A DNA stretch of 64,000 nt from Paractinoplanes maris (GTDB taxonomy: Bacteria; Actinomycetota; Actinomycetes; Mycobacteriales; Micromonosporaceae), in the NCBI RefSeq assembly GCF_023544465.1, contig NZ_JALPVL010000018.1, forward strand, positions 62,001-126,000, written 5' to 3'. Position 1 is the first letter of the stretch, and the number at the start of each line of letters is the position of its first letter. Positions 1 through 12,177 of the stretch are shown in pieces. Under the pieces are notes generated by a model. It ran no database searches. It was not told the DNA's origin and saw only the letters and a list, made by a program, of their open reading frames with translations. The translations under genes and the position numbers were made by a program.

Positions 1-1504
<1,504 letters not shown>

Positions 1505-1508
<4 letters not shown>

Positions 1509-2815
1509 CGTTGCCTTTCGCCGAATGGCTGCCCCTGCAACGGTGGTACGCCGGCCGATCCCGCACCCTGTCCTCGGTCAAGGAGGCGTCGAGCACCGCG
1601 CTCGACGACAACCTCGACCTGGTGCTGATCGACGTGGAGTACACCGACGGCAGCTCCGAGCGGTACCAGGTGGTCGTGGCCTGGGAGTCGGGTCCGATCG
1701 TCGAGTACAGCGAGGTGGCGACGATCGGCACCGACGGCGACCGGACCGGCTACGACGCGCTCTACGACACCAACGCCGCCCGCAAGCTGCTCGCGCTGAT
1801 CGCGGCCGGCGGCACCCGCGGGGACGTCTCCTTCGAGCCCGAGCCGGGGGCGACCTTCCCGATCGAGGCCTGGCCGCGGGTCTTCGACTCCGAGCAGAGC
1901 AACACCAGCGTCATCTTCGAGCAGGACGCGATCCTCAAGGTGTTCCGCCGCGTCTCGGCCGGCATCAACCCCGACGTCGAACTCAACCGCGTGCTCGCCC
2001 GCCAGGAGAACCCGCACGTGGCCCGGCTGCTCGGCTCGTTCCAGACGACCGAGAGCGGCGAACCGTGTCCGCTGGGCATGGTGACGGCGTACGCGGGGAA
2101 TTCGGCCGAGGGCTGGGCCATGGCCACCGCCTCGGCGCGTGACCTGTTCGCCGACGCCGAGATGCGCGCCGACCAGGTGGGCGGCGACTTCCAGGGCGAG
2201 TCCTACCGGCTGGGCGAGGCGGTCGCGGCGGTGCACGCCGACCTGGCCGCGGCCCTCGGGGCCGGCCCCTCGGTGTTCCCGGTCGACTCCGTCCTGGCCC
2301 GGTTGCGCAGCACGGCCCAGGCGGTGGCCGAGATCCAGCAGTACGTCCCGGCCATCGAGGCCCGGTTCCGCGAACTCGACGGCACACCGATCGACGTGCA
2401 GCGGGTGCACGGCGACCTGCATCTGGGCCAGGTGCTGCGGGTGCCCGAGGGCTGGCTGCTGATCGACTTCGAGGGCGAACCGGGCCAGCCGCTCGACGAG
2501 CGCCGGATGCCCGACTCGCCGCTGCGGGACGTGGCCGGGGTGCTGCGCTCCTACGAGTACGCGGCCTATCAGTTGCTGGTCGACCAGGACGACGACGAGC
2601 ACCTGGCCGCGCGGGCCCGCGAGTGGGTCGACCGCAACCGGGCCGCGTTCTGCGACGGCTACGCGCACGTCTCCGGCACCGACCCGCGTGAGCAGGGCTC
2701 GCTGCTGGCGGCCTACGAGCTCGACAAGGCGGTCTACGAGGCCGCGTACGAATCCCGGCACCGGCCCGGATGGCTGCGCATCCCGTTGCGCTCCATCTCG
2801 CGCCTCGTCAGCTAA
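1505..2815 (+). CDS. mak: Maltokinase
   Basis: Phosphorylates maltose with ATP to maltose 1-phosphate, the donor for GlgE. The protein is 436 aa, normal for Mak/Pep2. The N-terminus (FAEWLPLQRWYAGRSRTL) is the characteristic Mak cap. The phosphotransferase core shows VHGDLHLGQVLR (catalytic Asp about residue 304) and LLIDFEGEPGQPL (metal-binding Asp about residue 321), followed by the conserved RRMPDSPLRDVAG segment. The start is the ATG overlapping the treS stop; an upstream in-frame GTG at 1484 lies inside treS and is unlikely. Lies between treS and glgB, the classic order of the trehalose-to-glucan route. Confidence 0.96.
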
Positions 2816-2836
2816 GAACCCGAAGGAGATCCCCTC

Positions 2837-5020
<2,184 letters not shown>

Positions 5021-5031
5021 GTTCTAGGAGA

Positions 5032-5059
5032 GCCCGCCGGGGATTCGTCCCCGGCGGGC
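5032..5059 (+). terminator. Hairpin terminator after glgB
   Basis: An 11-bp perfect stem (GCCCGCCGGGG / CCCCGGCGGGC) with a 6-base loop starts 11 bases after the glgB stop. There is no long T tract, as is common in actinobacteria. It separates the glucan operon from the peptide locus that follows. Confidence 0.7.
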
Positions 5060-5082
5060 CGGAACCCGACGGAGGTGCGCCC

Positions 5083-5244
5083 ATGGAGAGCCCCGCGCTG
5101 GAGACCACCGGCCTCGACCAGGCCGACGACGACCTTCTGGCCGAGCTCAGCCCGGCCCTGCGCGCCGCCGTCGAGCGCGTGTACTCCCCGGAGGACCAGG
5201 AAGGCCCCGGCGGGTTCACCTCGTTCGTGGACGCCGATCTCTAG
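5083..5244 (+). CDS. FxSxx-type RiPP precursor peptide (53 aa)
   Basis: A 53-aa acidic peptide with no hydrophobic segment. The start ATG has a strong GGAGG site 7 bases upstream. The leader is rich in Asp/Glu/Leu (DDDLLAELSPALRAAVERVY) and the tail is GGFTSFVDADL. FxS precursors are short peptides carrying a Phe-x-Ser motif at or near the C-terminus, made next to an FxsB radical SAM maturase that forms cyclophane crosslinks. Here FTSFV fits F-x-S-x-x, but four residues (DADL) follow it, so it is not at the exact terminus. The remnants of the maturase and a HExxH peptide hydroxylase immediately downstream support the assignment. The function of the mature product is unknown. Confidence 0.7.
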   Translation: MESPALETTGLDQADDDLLAELSPALRAAVERVYSPEDQEGPGGFTSFVDADL

Positions 5245-5258
5245 TCGCCGCCCCCACC

Positions 5259-5549
5259 ATGGACGTCCGATGGCCCGACGGCCTCGACGTGACGGCGCTG
5301 ACGGCCGACGGGTGGCAGCCCAAGCGCTTCAACCAGTTCGTCGTCAAGATTCACAGCCGCGAGTGCGCGATCCACGAGGTGTGCGGGGCGGGCAACTACA
5401 CCCACCGCTTTCACGAGGACACCGGCTTCCTCAACCCCTCCGTCTACTGCGCGGACCTGGCCCTGTTCATCGGCCACATCCAGGACCGCGTGTCCGGCGA
5501 GCTGGCGACGATCCGGACAAGGAGGCCGCCGGGTGCAGACCGGGATTGA
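5259..5549 (+). pseudogene. FxsB radical SAM/SPASM maturase, internally deleted remnant
   Basis: This 96-aa frame joins the two ends of an FxsB-type cyclophane-forming enzyme. Residues 1-34 (MDVRWPDGLDV...RFNQFVVKIHSR) are the usual N-terminus that leads into the radical SAM CxxxCxxC cluster. From residue 35 (ECAIHEVCGAGNYTHRF, then GFLNPSVYCADL) it is the SPASM C-terminus. The middle 300 or so residues, including the catalytic [4Fe-4S] motif and the barrel, are missing without loss of frame. It therefore cannot do radical SAM chemistry as it stands. A short SPASM-like protein might still be made, but decay is the simpler reading. No clear ribosome site precedes the ATG. It overlaps the next start by 17 bases. 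Confidence 0.75.
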
Positions 5550-7221
5550 CCCGCTGGTGCGCGATCTCGGCACCGGCTTCGGATCGGCCGAGGGCCTGGC
5601 CCGGCTCGCGGCGGGTCAGCGGCAGAAGCGGCGGGTGCTGCTGCGCATGCTCCTGAACGACGCCGGCGGCATCGAACGGTCCGGTCTGGCCGAGGCGGCC
5701 CGGCACGTCACCGACGAGATGCTGGACCACCCCAACCTCGGCGTCTGGCTCGTACGCTGCCTGCGGCGGCTCAACCACCCCGGCGGGGAGGTGCCGCTCT
5801 GGGCCGACCTCGGCTATCTGGGCTGGTTGCGGGCCGCGCAGTTCATCACGTCGCGACAGGCCGGCAGCGTCGAGGTCGTGGTGCGCGACGGCGCGGTCAT
5901 GCTGCCGGGGCTCGGCCTGGCCCGGCTCGCCCCGCCCGGCACGCACGGGTTGGCGACGCTGTCGGGACGGTTCGAGTTCACCATGGGTGACACCCGGCTG
6001 CTGGTGCGCGACCCGGGCAGCGAGGCCGACGAGCGGTGGCTCCCGCTGCGCAAGCTGGGTGCGACGTATTCAGATCTGCGGACGGTCCTCCTCGACGACC
6101 TCGACCCGTTCCGGGACTTCTCCGACCCGTACACGAAAGCGCAGTTGACCGCTCCGCCCCCGCGACTGACCGCGGCGCAGGCGGCGGCCTGGTCCCGGGC
6201 CTTCCTCGGCGGGCTCGAGATCCTCCGGCGGCAGTACGAGGACTACTCGGCCGGGATCGACCAGGTGCTGCGGTCAGTGGTGCCGCTGACCGCGGAGCCG
6301 GTGGCCAACGGGGTCAGCAACACGTCGCTGTACGCCTACGGCGGGGTGAACATGAGCGCCGCGGGCGGGCCGCACCAGTTCGCGCTGACGCTCATTCACG
6401 AATGCCAGCACGCCAAGCTCAACGCGCTCACCGACCAGGTCGAGCTGCAGAAGCCGTCGGGCGTCAAGGATCTGTACGCCCCGTGGCGCGACGACCCGCG
6501 GCCGTTGTCCGGTCTGCTGCAGGGCATCTACGCGCACATCGGGGTCACCGACTTCTGGCGCACCTATCGGCACGAGGCCGGAGCCAAGTCGGCCATGGCC
6601 GACGTCGAGTTCGCCCGCTGGCGCTCCCAGGTGCGGCAGGCGCTGCTCGTGGCGGCCGCCTCGCCGCTGCTGACCGAGGCCGGGACGGCCTTCGTCGACG
6701 CGATGGGCACGGCTGTCCGGCACTGGTCGCACGAGACCGTACCCGGCCGCCTGGAGTCGCTGGCCCGCGAGGCCTCGGCCGGTCACCTGGTCGCGTGGCG
6801 GGTCCGCAACATGACCGTCGACGTCTCTGACCTGCACCAACGGCGGCTGGCCGGGCTGAGTGCGGGTCCCCTGCCCGAGTCGGCCGTGGTCCCGGCGCCG
6901 ACGGTCCCGTCCCGCACCCGGTTGCCGGTCGGCTACCTCAAGATGAACCAGGCGGCCGGGGTGCGACCGGACGCCGCGATCCCGGCCTCCGACCTGGCCT
7001 ACACCGAGGGCGATCACGAGCGGGCGCTGACGCTCTACACCGCGGAGATCGCCGAGTCGCCGGACAGCCCCGAGTCGTGGGCGGGCCTGGCCCTGAGCCT
7101 GCGGCACCTGACCGACGAGGAGTCGGTCAGCGCGCTGTTCCAACGGCCCGAGGTGGTCGTGGCGCTGCACCGAGCCGCGCCGGGCGACATCGTCGAGCTC
7201 ACCGCCTGGCTCTCCGCTTGA
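5533..7221 (+). CDS. alphaKG-HExxH-type peptide beta-hydroxylase
   Basis: A 562-aa protein of the HExxH peptide-modification family found beside or fused to FxsB enzymes. Members are alpha-ketoglutarate/iron enzymes that hydroxylate side-chain beta carbons in RiPP precursors. The motif HECQH lies at residues 289-293 in ALTLIHECQHAKLNAL, preceded by a conserved NTSLYAYGG stretch. The C-terminal 100 residues have a TPR-like character (YTEGDHERALTLYTAEIAESPDSPESWAGLALSLRHL). The GTG start at 5533 has a strong AAGGAGG site and overlaps the maturase remnant, so it was coupled to it. Unlike its neighbours it appears intact, which is odd if the pathway is dead. Confidence 0.8.
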   Translation: MQTGIDPLVRDLGTGFGSAEGLARLAAGQRQKRRVLLRMLLNDAGGIERSGLAEAARHVTDEMLDHPNLGVWLVRCLRRLNHPGGEVPLWADLGYLGWLRAAQFITSRQAGSVEVVVRDGAVMLPGLGLARLAPPGTHGLATLSGRFEFTMGDTRLLVRDPGSEADERWLPLRKLGATYSDLRTVLLDDLDPFRDFSDPYTKAQLTAPPPRLTAAQAAAWSRAFLGGLEILRRQYEDYSAGIDQVLRSVVPLTAEPVANGVSNTSLYAYGGVNMSAAGGPHQFALTLIHECQHAKLNALTDQVELQKPSGVKDLYAPWRDDPRPLSGLLQGIYAHIGVTDFWRTYRHEAGAKSAMADVEFARWRSQVRQALLVAAASPLLTEAGTAFVDAMGTAVRHWSHETVPGRLESLAREASAGHLVAWRVRNMTVDVSDLHQRRLAGLSAGPLPESAVVPAPTVPSRTRLPVGYLKMNQAAGVRPDAAIPASDLAYTEGDHERALTLYTAEIAESPDSPESWAGLALSLRHLTDEESVSALFQRPEVVVALHRAAPGDIVELTAWLSA

Positions 7222-7355
7222 TCCTGGCCAACCGGCGCTTCCTCGCCTTGTGGAGCGGCAACGCCCTGCTGCTGATCGGCACCTCCGGTGTCCGGCTTGT
7301 CCCCTGCTGGCACCGGCCCTGTTCGACTCGCCGCCGCCGGCCGGGTGTCCGATGA
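7218..7355 (+). pseudogene. MFS transporter N-terminal fragment (frameshifted)
   Basis: A TTG codon overlapping the hydroxylase stop (TTGA) opens a frame reading LILANRRFLALWSGN then ALLLIGTSGVR, typical of the first segment of MFS exporters seen beside such peptide loci. Homology then shifts by one base near 7299: another frame continues PLLAPALFDSPPPAG, the expected start of the next helix, and then everything is lost. About 45 of roughly 400 expected residues survive. This is a decayed exporter that belonged to the peptide operon. Confidence 0.65.
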
Positions 7356-7429
7356 GGACAGCGTGCGTCCGGTGGAGGAACTAGTCTGCGAGGCGCCGGG
7401 CTCTCGGGGGCCGGCGGAAAGGGGCGACG

Positions 7430-8212
7430 GTGCCGCATGTGAGTGGTGGGCGGATCGGGTTCGGGGCGATGCAGTTGCCTACGTCGGCGGGTGAGCGGGC
7501 GGCGTCGGTGGCTGTGCTGCGGCGGGCTGTCGAGCTCGGGGTGCCGCTGATCGACACGGCCTACCTCTACGGCGGCGGCGCCAACGAGGAGCTCATCGCC
7601 GAGGCCCTCCACCCGTACCCGTCGACCGTGACGATCACGACCAAGGTCGGCGTCACCGGCTCGGGGGACCTGAGCGACTGGCGGCTCGACGGCCGGCCCG
7701 ACTCGTTACGCCGTCAGGTGGACGGCTGCCTGAGCCGCCTGCGCGTCGAGCAGATCGCGCTGCTGCAGCTCCACCGGATCGACCCCGACGTGCCCCTGGC
7801 CGACCAGGTCGGCACGCTGGGCGAGCTGGTCGCCGAAGGCAAGGCGGCCCGGATCGGCCTGTCCGAGGTCTCGGTCGCACAGCTGGACGAAGCCCGCGCC
7901 ATCACCGACGTCGCCACTGTCCAGAACCGCTACAACATTGCCGACCGCACCCACGAGCCGGTCCTGCGGGCGTGCACCCGGCTGGGCATCGTCTTCCTGC
8001 CGTGGCGCCCGCTGGCCCACGCCGGGGGCGAGGTCGAGACCGTCGCGGCCGAGCTCGGCGCCACCCCCGCCCAGGTCGCGCTGGCCTGGTTGCTGGCCCG
8101 CTCCCCCGTCATGCTGCCCATCCCCGGCACCGCCCAGCTCGCCCACCTGGAGCAGAACCAGGCCGCCGAGCGGCTGAGCCTCACCGCCGGCCAGAAGTCC
8201 CGCATCGACTAG
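7430..8212 (+). CDS. Aldo/keto reductase
   Basis: A 260-aa NADPH-dependent oxidoreductase of the aldo/keto reductase barrel family; its substrate is not predictable. Visible landmarks are the N-terminal strand GRIGFGAMQL, LIDTAYLYGGGANEELIAEAL (catalytic Asp and Tyr), TKVGV with the conserved Lys, LLQLHRIDP with the active-site His, and the C-terminal cofactor loop LPIPGTAQLAHLEQN. The GTG start is chosen because it precedes the first conserved strand and follows a GGGGCGA stretch. It is slightly shorter than the usual 280-320 aa. It sits just after the decayed peptide locus but has no evident link to it. Confidence 0.9.
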   Translation: MPHVSGGRIGFGAMQLPTSAGERAASVAVLRRAVELGVPLIDTAYLYGGGANEELIAEALHPYPSTVTITTKVGVTGSGDLSDWRLDGRPDSLRRQVDGCLSRLRVEQIALLQLHRIDPDVPLADQVGTLGELVAEGKAARIGLSEVSVAQLDEARAITDVATVQNRYNIADRTHEPVLRACTRLGIVFLPWRPLAHAGGEVETVAAELGATPAQVALAWLLARSPVMLPIPGTAQLAHLEQNQAAERLSLTAGQKSRID

Positions 8213-8230
8213 CTCGCGCCTTCCGTCATC

Positions 8231-8800
8231 ATGGACGACATGGACACCCCTCCCGCCGAGCTGACCGCGGCCGCCGAGGCCTTGCGCCAGGATCTGGGCA
8301 CCGAGCACCAAGGCCTGCTCAAGATCGTGTCGGAGTTCGACGGCCGCCTGATGATCGTCAAGGGTTGGTCGGTCACCCTGTCCCTGGCCGGGCTCGGGCT
8401 CGGCTTCCAGACGGGGCATTACGCGCTCTTCGCCATAGCGGCGGCCACCGCGCTGGGGTTCTGGTTCATCGACGCGCAGGTGAAGCGCCACCAGATGCAC
8501 TATTACGCCCGGATGCGCGACATCGAGGTCGCGGCCTACCACCTCAACCATCAGACCGTCGACGGCGTGGGAGTGTCGGCCCCGCTGGTCGACTGGTACT
8601 GGGGTTACACCGGCGCCGGACCGGACTTCCGGCTCGACCCTCCACAGCGGAGGACGCCGGAGGAGGTCCGAAAGATGCTGGCGCAGGCGCCGTGGATGCC
8701 CCACGTCTTCCTCCCGCACGCGGTGGCGGTGCTGCTGGGGATCGTGCTCTTCTTCGGTGCCCTGATGGATGTCGACGGACTGTCGACGCTGACGCCGTAG
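8231..8800 (+). CDS. Conserved hypothetical membrane protein
   Basis: 189 aa, not assigned to a named family. A charged N-terminal helix (residues 1-45) is followed by two closely spaced membrane segments (WSVTLSLAGLGLGF and FAIAAATALGFWFIDA, about 48-82), a cytoplasmic middle part, and a third segment near the C-terminus (PHAVAVLLGIVLFFGALM). The ATG at 8231 is used; ATG 8240 is an equally good alternative. It stands 18 bases after the reductase gene and may be cotranscribed. Confidence 0.65.
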   Translation: MDDMDTPPAELTAAAEALRQDLGTEHQGLLKIVSEFDGRLMIVKGWSVTLSLAGLGLGFQTGHYALFAIAAATALGFWFIDAQVKRHQMHYYARMRDIEVAAYHLNHQTVDGVGVSAPLVDWYWGYTGAGPDFRLDPPQRRTPEEVRKMLAQAPWMPHVFLPHAVAVLLGIVLFFGALMDVDGLSTLTP

Positions 8801-8833
8801 GCCGGGTGGGCACGCAGCTGACACTGTGTGGGC

Positions 8834-9364
8834 ATGAGCGAGTTGCCGCCCGTCACGTTGGTGCCGTTCACCGAGGACCTGCTGCCCGCCGTGCAGGTGT
8901 GGTTCGCCCACGCCGAGGTGCAGCGGTGGCTCGGCGGCCCGGACTGGCCGGCCCGGGCGTTACGGCTGCGGGGCCACGGCATCGGCGAAATCTTCCGCGG
9001 CCGGCGAGTGCTGCGCGACCACACGTGGGTGGCCCTCGACACCGACGGCAAGCCGGTGGCCCTGATCGGCGGCGACGTCTACACCTCCGGACCCGAGCTG
9101 GGCCCCGCCCACGCCGCCGGCAACGGGTCCGAGATGGGCTTCGCCTACGTCGTCGACCCCGGGCGGTGGCGGCAGGGATACGGCACCGCGACGCTGCTCG
9201 CGCTGATCGCGCACCCCGCGGTGGCCGACGTCGTGCTCTTCACGGCCGGCATCGAACCGGAGAACGCGGCCAGCACCCGCTGCGCCGCGGCCGCCGGCTT
9301 CCACCCCGACGACCCCGCGCCCGACGAGGAGGGCATCGTCCACCACCTGCTGCGTCGCGGCTAA
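8834..9364 (+). CDS. GNAT family N-acetyltransferase
   Basis: 176 aa with the GNAT fold. The acetyl-CoA binding region reads EMGFAYVVDPGRWRQGYGTATLLALI (the R/Q-x-x-G-x-G/A motif about residues 112-122), followed by FTAGIEPENAASTRCAAAAGF, the usual fourth strand and helix. The substrate is unknown. The start is taken at ATG 8834; a GTG two codons upstream (8828) is possible. It converges with the glyoxalase-like gene, whose end overlaps this stop. Confidence 0.8.
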   Translation: MSELPPVTLVPFTEDLLPAVQVWFAHAEVQRWLGGPDWPARALRLRGHGIGEIFRGRRVLRDHTWVALDTDGKPVALIGGDVYTSGPELGPAHAAGNGSEMGFAYVVDPGRWRQGYGTATLLALIAHPAVADVVLFTAGIEPENAASTRCAAAAGFHPDDPAPDEEGIVHHLLRRG

Positions 9365-9744
9365 CCCCAGCTGGTGGCCAGTCGGTCGAAGGTCTCGTCG
9401 TCGCTGTGCCGGGGGATCACGCAGGCCAGCTGACCACCCGGGACGCGCAGGATGTGGCAGTCGAGCCACTGGTCGATCTGCTCGGCGCCAAGCGCGATCA
9501 GCCGCGCGGTCTCGGCCTCGACGTCGTCGGTCTCGAAGTCGAAGTGATAACGAGCCGTGCCGTCGATCGACTGGATGGCCAGACTGAGCCCGGGCAGCAC
9601 GCCAGGCAACGACGTGAACTGCGGCTCGTCGGGCACCGGTTTCGCCTCCACACCCAGCGCACCCGACCAGAACGCGGCCGCGCGGCCGGTCTCCTCCGCC
9701 GGTACGTCGATCAGAATGGTGGACAGGCGACTGCGATGGGCCAC
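9361..9744 (-). CDS. VOC (glyoxalase/bleomycin resistance fold) family protein
   Basis: 127 aa with paired beta-alpha-beta-beta-beta units: LSTILIDVPAEETGRAAAFWSGAL, then HFDFETDDVEAETARLIALGAEQI. These are small metal-dependent enzymes or binding proteins; the substrate is not predictable. The GTG start at 9744 is preferred over longer frames because a perfect GGAGGAG site lies 8 bases upstream. Its stop overlaps the end of the convergent GNAT gene by four bases. Confidence 0.8.
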   Translation of the reverse strand: MAHRSRLSTILIDVPAEETGRAAAFWSGALGVEAKPVPDEPQFTSLPGVLPGLSLAIQSIDGTARYHFDFETDDVEAETARLIALGAEQIDQWLDCHILRVPGGQLACVIPRHSDDETFDRLATSWG

Positions 9745-9810
9745 GCTCAACACTCCTCCGTGCTCGAATCTCTCCGGCGCCGACTCAACCACACCGGTAC
9801 GACATCGTCG

Positions 9811-10353
9811 TCACGGTGCCGGGATCAGCCACTCCGCGGACAGCAGGCCGTAGAGAAGGTCGTCGGTCCACTCACCCTTGATGTAGGTCTGCTGCCGCAG
9901 CAGGCCCTCGCGGGTGAAGCCGAGCCGCTCGAGCAGGCCGGCCGACGCCACGTTGCGGGCGTCGCACTCCCCCGCCACCTTGTGCAGCCCCTGCACCCGG
10001 AACAGCCGATCCAGCACGGCGCTGACCGCCTCGAAGGCGTACCCCTGCTTCTGGTGCTCCTTGGCCAGGGTGAAGCCGATCTCGGCCTGCATCAGGTTGT
10101 CGTGCAGGTGGACGGCCACGTCACCGACGAGCGCGCGGTCGGCGGTACGTTCGATCGCGTACTGGAACCAGCCGGGTTTGCCGGGATCGGAGGCGATGAA
10201 GTTCGCCACCGCGGTCTCGGCCCGCAGCAGCGGGAACGGGGCGTCCCACGACTGGTAACGGGCGATCTCGGGGTCCGATCGGTACTCGGCCAGCCGCCCG
10301 GCGTCGGCCTGGCGGAAGCGCCGCAGCACCAGCCGCTCGGTCGCGATCAACAT
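9811..10353 (-). CDS. RimJ/RimL-type GNAT acetyltransferase
   Basis: 180 aa. The N-terminus MLIATERLVLRRFRQADA is typical of the RimJ/RimL group, which acetylates N-termini of ribosomal proteins or small-molecule amines. The acetyl-CoA segment is EIGFTLAKEHQKQGYAFEAVSAVLDRLF, followed by CDARNVASAGLLERLGFTREG and a YIKGEW motif common in this group. Complete length. It stands alone on the minus strand, divergent from the kinase gene. Confidence 0.85.
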   Translation of the reverse strand: MLIATERLVLRRFRQADAGRLAEYRSDPEIARYQSWDAPFPLLRAETAVANFIASDPGKPGWFQYAIERTADRALVGDVAVHLHDNLMQAEIGFTLAKEHQKQGYAFEAVSAVLDRLFRVQGLHKVAGECDARNVASAGLLERLGFTREGLLRQQTYIKGEWTDDLLYGLLSAEWLIPAP

Positions 10354-10445
10354 TCGCCGAGGATAAACCCCGACAGTGACAGCGAACGCCGGGACACCAC
10401 CCGATACAGTGACGGCTTCTTATTTCTCCGGGACTGGGGGCGGTC

Positions 10446-12170
10446 ATGCGTCCGGAGCCACTACGTTCGCACGATCCGGCCCGGCTGGGCTCCTACGAGC
10501 TTGTCGGCCGGCTCGGCGAGGGCGGCATGGGCACCGTCTATCTGGCCAGGACGGCGGCCGGCACGCAGGTGGCTGTCAAAGTCGTGCGGGCCGACCTGGC
10601 GCCGGACGACGAGTTCCGCCGCCGGTTCCGCAGTGAGGTGGCCCGGGCCCGGCAGGTGCCGCCGTTCTGCACGGCCGAGGTGCTCGACGCCGACCCCGAC
10701 GCGGAGCACCCCTATCTGGTCGTCGAGTACGTCGACGGTCCCACGCTGGCCGAGGTGGTCGACGAGCGCGGCCCGCTGACCGCGGCCAATCTGCACAGTG
10801 TCGCCATCGGCGTGGCGACCGCGCTCACCGCGATCCACGGCGCGGGCGTCATCCACCGCGATCTCAAGCCGCGCAACGTGCTGCTCGCGCCGGGCACGCC
10901 CAAGGTGATCGATTTCGGTATTGCGCGGGCGGTCGGGAGCACCGCCACCGGCAACACGTCGCCCGAGTTCATGATGGGCACGGTCGCCTACATGGCGCCG
11001 GAGCGGTTCGGCGAGGCCGACGTCCCGCTCACCGCGGCGGCCGACATCTTCGCGTGGGGCGGCGTCGTCATGTATGCGGGCACCGGCCGCACCCCCTTCG
11101 AGGGCGACTCGCCGCTGGCCACCGCCGGTCGCATCCTCACCCAGGATCCCGATCTGTCCGGCCTGGCCGATCCCTTGCGCGAGCTGGTCTCGTCCGCGCT
11201 GAGCAAGGAGCCGGCCGACCGGCCCTCGGCCCGTGAGCTGCTGGATCGGCTGGTCGCCGGTCCGTCCCGGCCCGCCGCCACCGCCGCCGCGCTGGCCGGT
11301 CAGCCCGATCTGCGGGCCGCCGCCAGCCGGGCCCAGTCGGTGACCGGTCTGGTGGCCGTGCCACCGTCCGACGATCCGATCGTGGAAGTGCCGGCCATCC
11401 CGGGCATGGACGAGCCCGACTCTCCGAGCCGTCGCCGCCGCTGGTTCCTGCCGGTCGCGATCGCTCTGCTCGTGCTGGCCGTGATCACCGGCTCCATGAT
11501 GATCGTTTTCGGTCCGCCGCCGGCCACGACGACGGCCGAGGCGGGTCAGTCGTCACCGGTGGCCACCCCGGCCACCTCGACCGCTCCGCCGGGCCCGCTG
11601 CTGCTCGCCGACGACCTCGACAAGGACCGGCTGTGGCTGGCCAAGACCGAGCCCGACGGCCGCTCGTCCTGCGTCTTCACCGGCGGTCAGCTGCACGTGC
11701 GCATCGACGCCAAGCCCCTCTACAAGTGCCGCGGCCCGCAGGACACACTGCCCGACGACCTGAACATCGAGGTCGGCGTGCGGCTGATCAGCGCGGGCGC
11801 CTGCGCCGCCGTCTGGTTCCACTTCAAGCTGCCGCGCGGCGGTCACCTGATCCGGGTCTGCCAGGGCAACATCTTCGTCGGCACGCACCAGAGTGCCGAC
11901 GTCTCGGTCAGCCGCACGCTGCCGCTCGACAACCCGATCGCGGTCGGCGGCCCACCCGTCCGCATCGGCCTGCGCGTCCTGGGCGACATGGTGACCGTGA
12001 GCCGCGACGGCGTGCCGCTCGGCGACGCGCCCCTGGGCGAGGCCGAGATCAGCGGAAACCGGGTGCTGCTGGGCGTCTTCCTCGACCGGGACGCGCTCGA
12101 CACCGGGAGCGCCGAGGTCGCGTTCGACCACATCGAGGTGCGGGGGCCGGCGACCGCCGGCCCCCGCTGA
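10446..12170 (+). CDS. Serine/threonine protein kinase, single-pass membrane
   Basis: 574-aa Hanks-type kinase. The cytoplasmic catalytic domain occupies about residues 15-280: glycine loop LGEGGMGTVYLA, ATP-binding Lys45, HRDLKPRN with catalytic Asp139, DFG at 156-158 and the APE motif in YMAPERF. A membrane helix follows (WFLPVAIALLVLAVITG, about 333-355), then a Pro/Thr-rich linker and an extracytoplasmic domain of about 185 residues with no PASTA repeats. That outer part (LADDLDKDRLWL ... EVAFDHIEVRG) resembles a beta-sandwich sensor; ligand unknown. Two PP2C phosphatases in the window could reverse its action. Confidence 0.92.
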   Translation: MRPEPLRSHDPARLGSYELVGRLGEGGMGTVYLARTAAGTQVAVKVVRADLAPDDEFRRRFRSEVARARQVPPFCTAEVLDADPDAEHPYLVVEYVDGPTLAEVVDERGPLTAANLHSVAIGVATALTAIHGAGVIHRDLKPRNVLLAPGTPKVIDFGIARAVGSTATGNTSPEFMMGTVAYMAPERFGEADVPLTAAADIFAWGGVVMYAGTGRTPFEGDSPLATAGRILTQDPDLSGLADPLRELVSSALSKEPADRPSARELLDRLVAGPSRPAATAAALAGQPDLRAAASRAQSVTGLVAVPPSDDPIVEVPAIPGMDEPDSPSRRRRWFLPVAIALLVLAVITGSMMIVFGPPPATTTAEAGQSSPVATPATSTAPPGPLLLADDLDKDRLWLAKTEPDGRSSCVFTGGQLHVRIDAKPLYKCRGPQDTLPDDLNIEVGVRLISAGACAAVWFHFKLPRGGHLIRVCQGNIFVGTHQSADVSVSRTLPLDNPIAVGGPPVRIGLRVLGDMVTVSRDGVPLGDAPLGEAEISGNRVLLGVFLDRDALDTGSAEVAFDHIEVRGPATAGPR

Positions 12171-12177
12171 GTCCCGA

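Noticed and set aside
7972..10779. A 935-codon open plus-strand frame running across several genes
   Set aside because: It crosses the aldo-keto reductase, GNAT, glyoxalase and kinase genes in wrong frames and has no recognisable domain.
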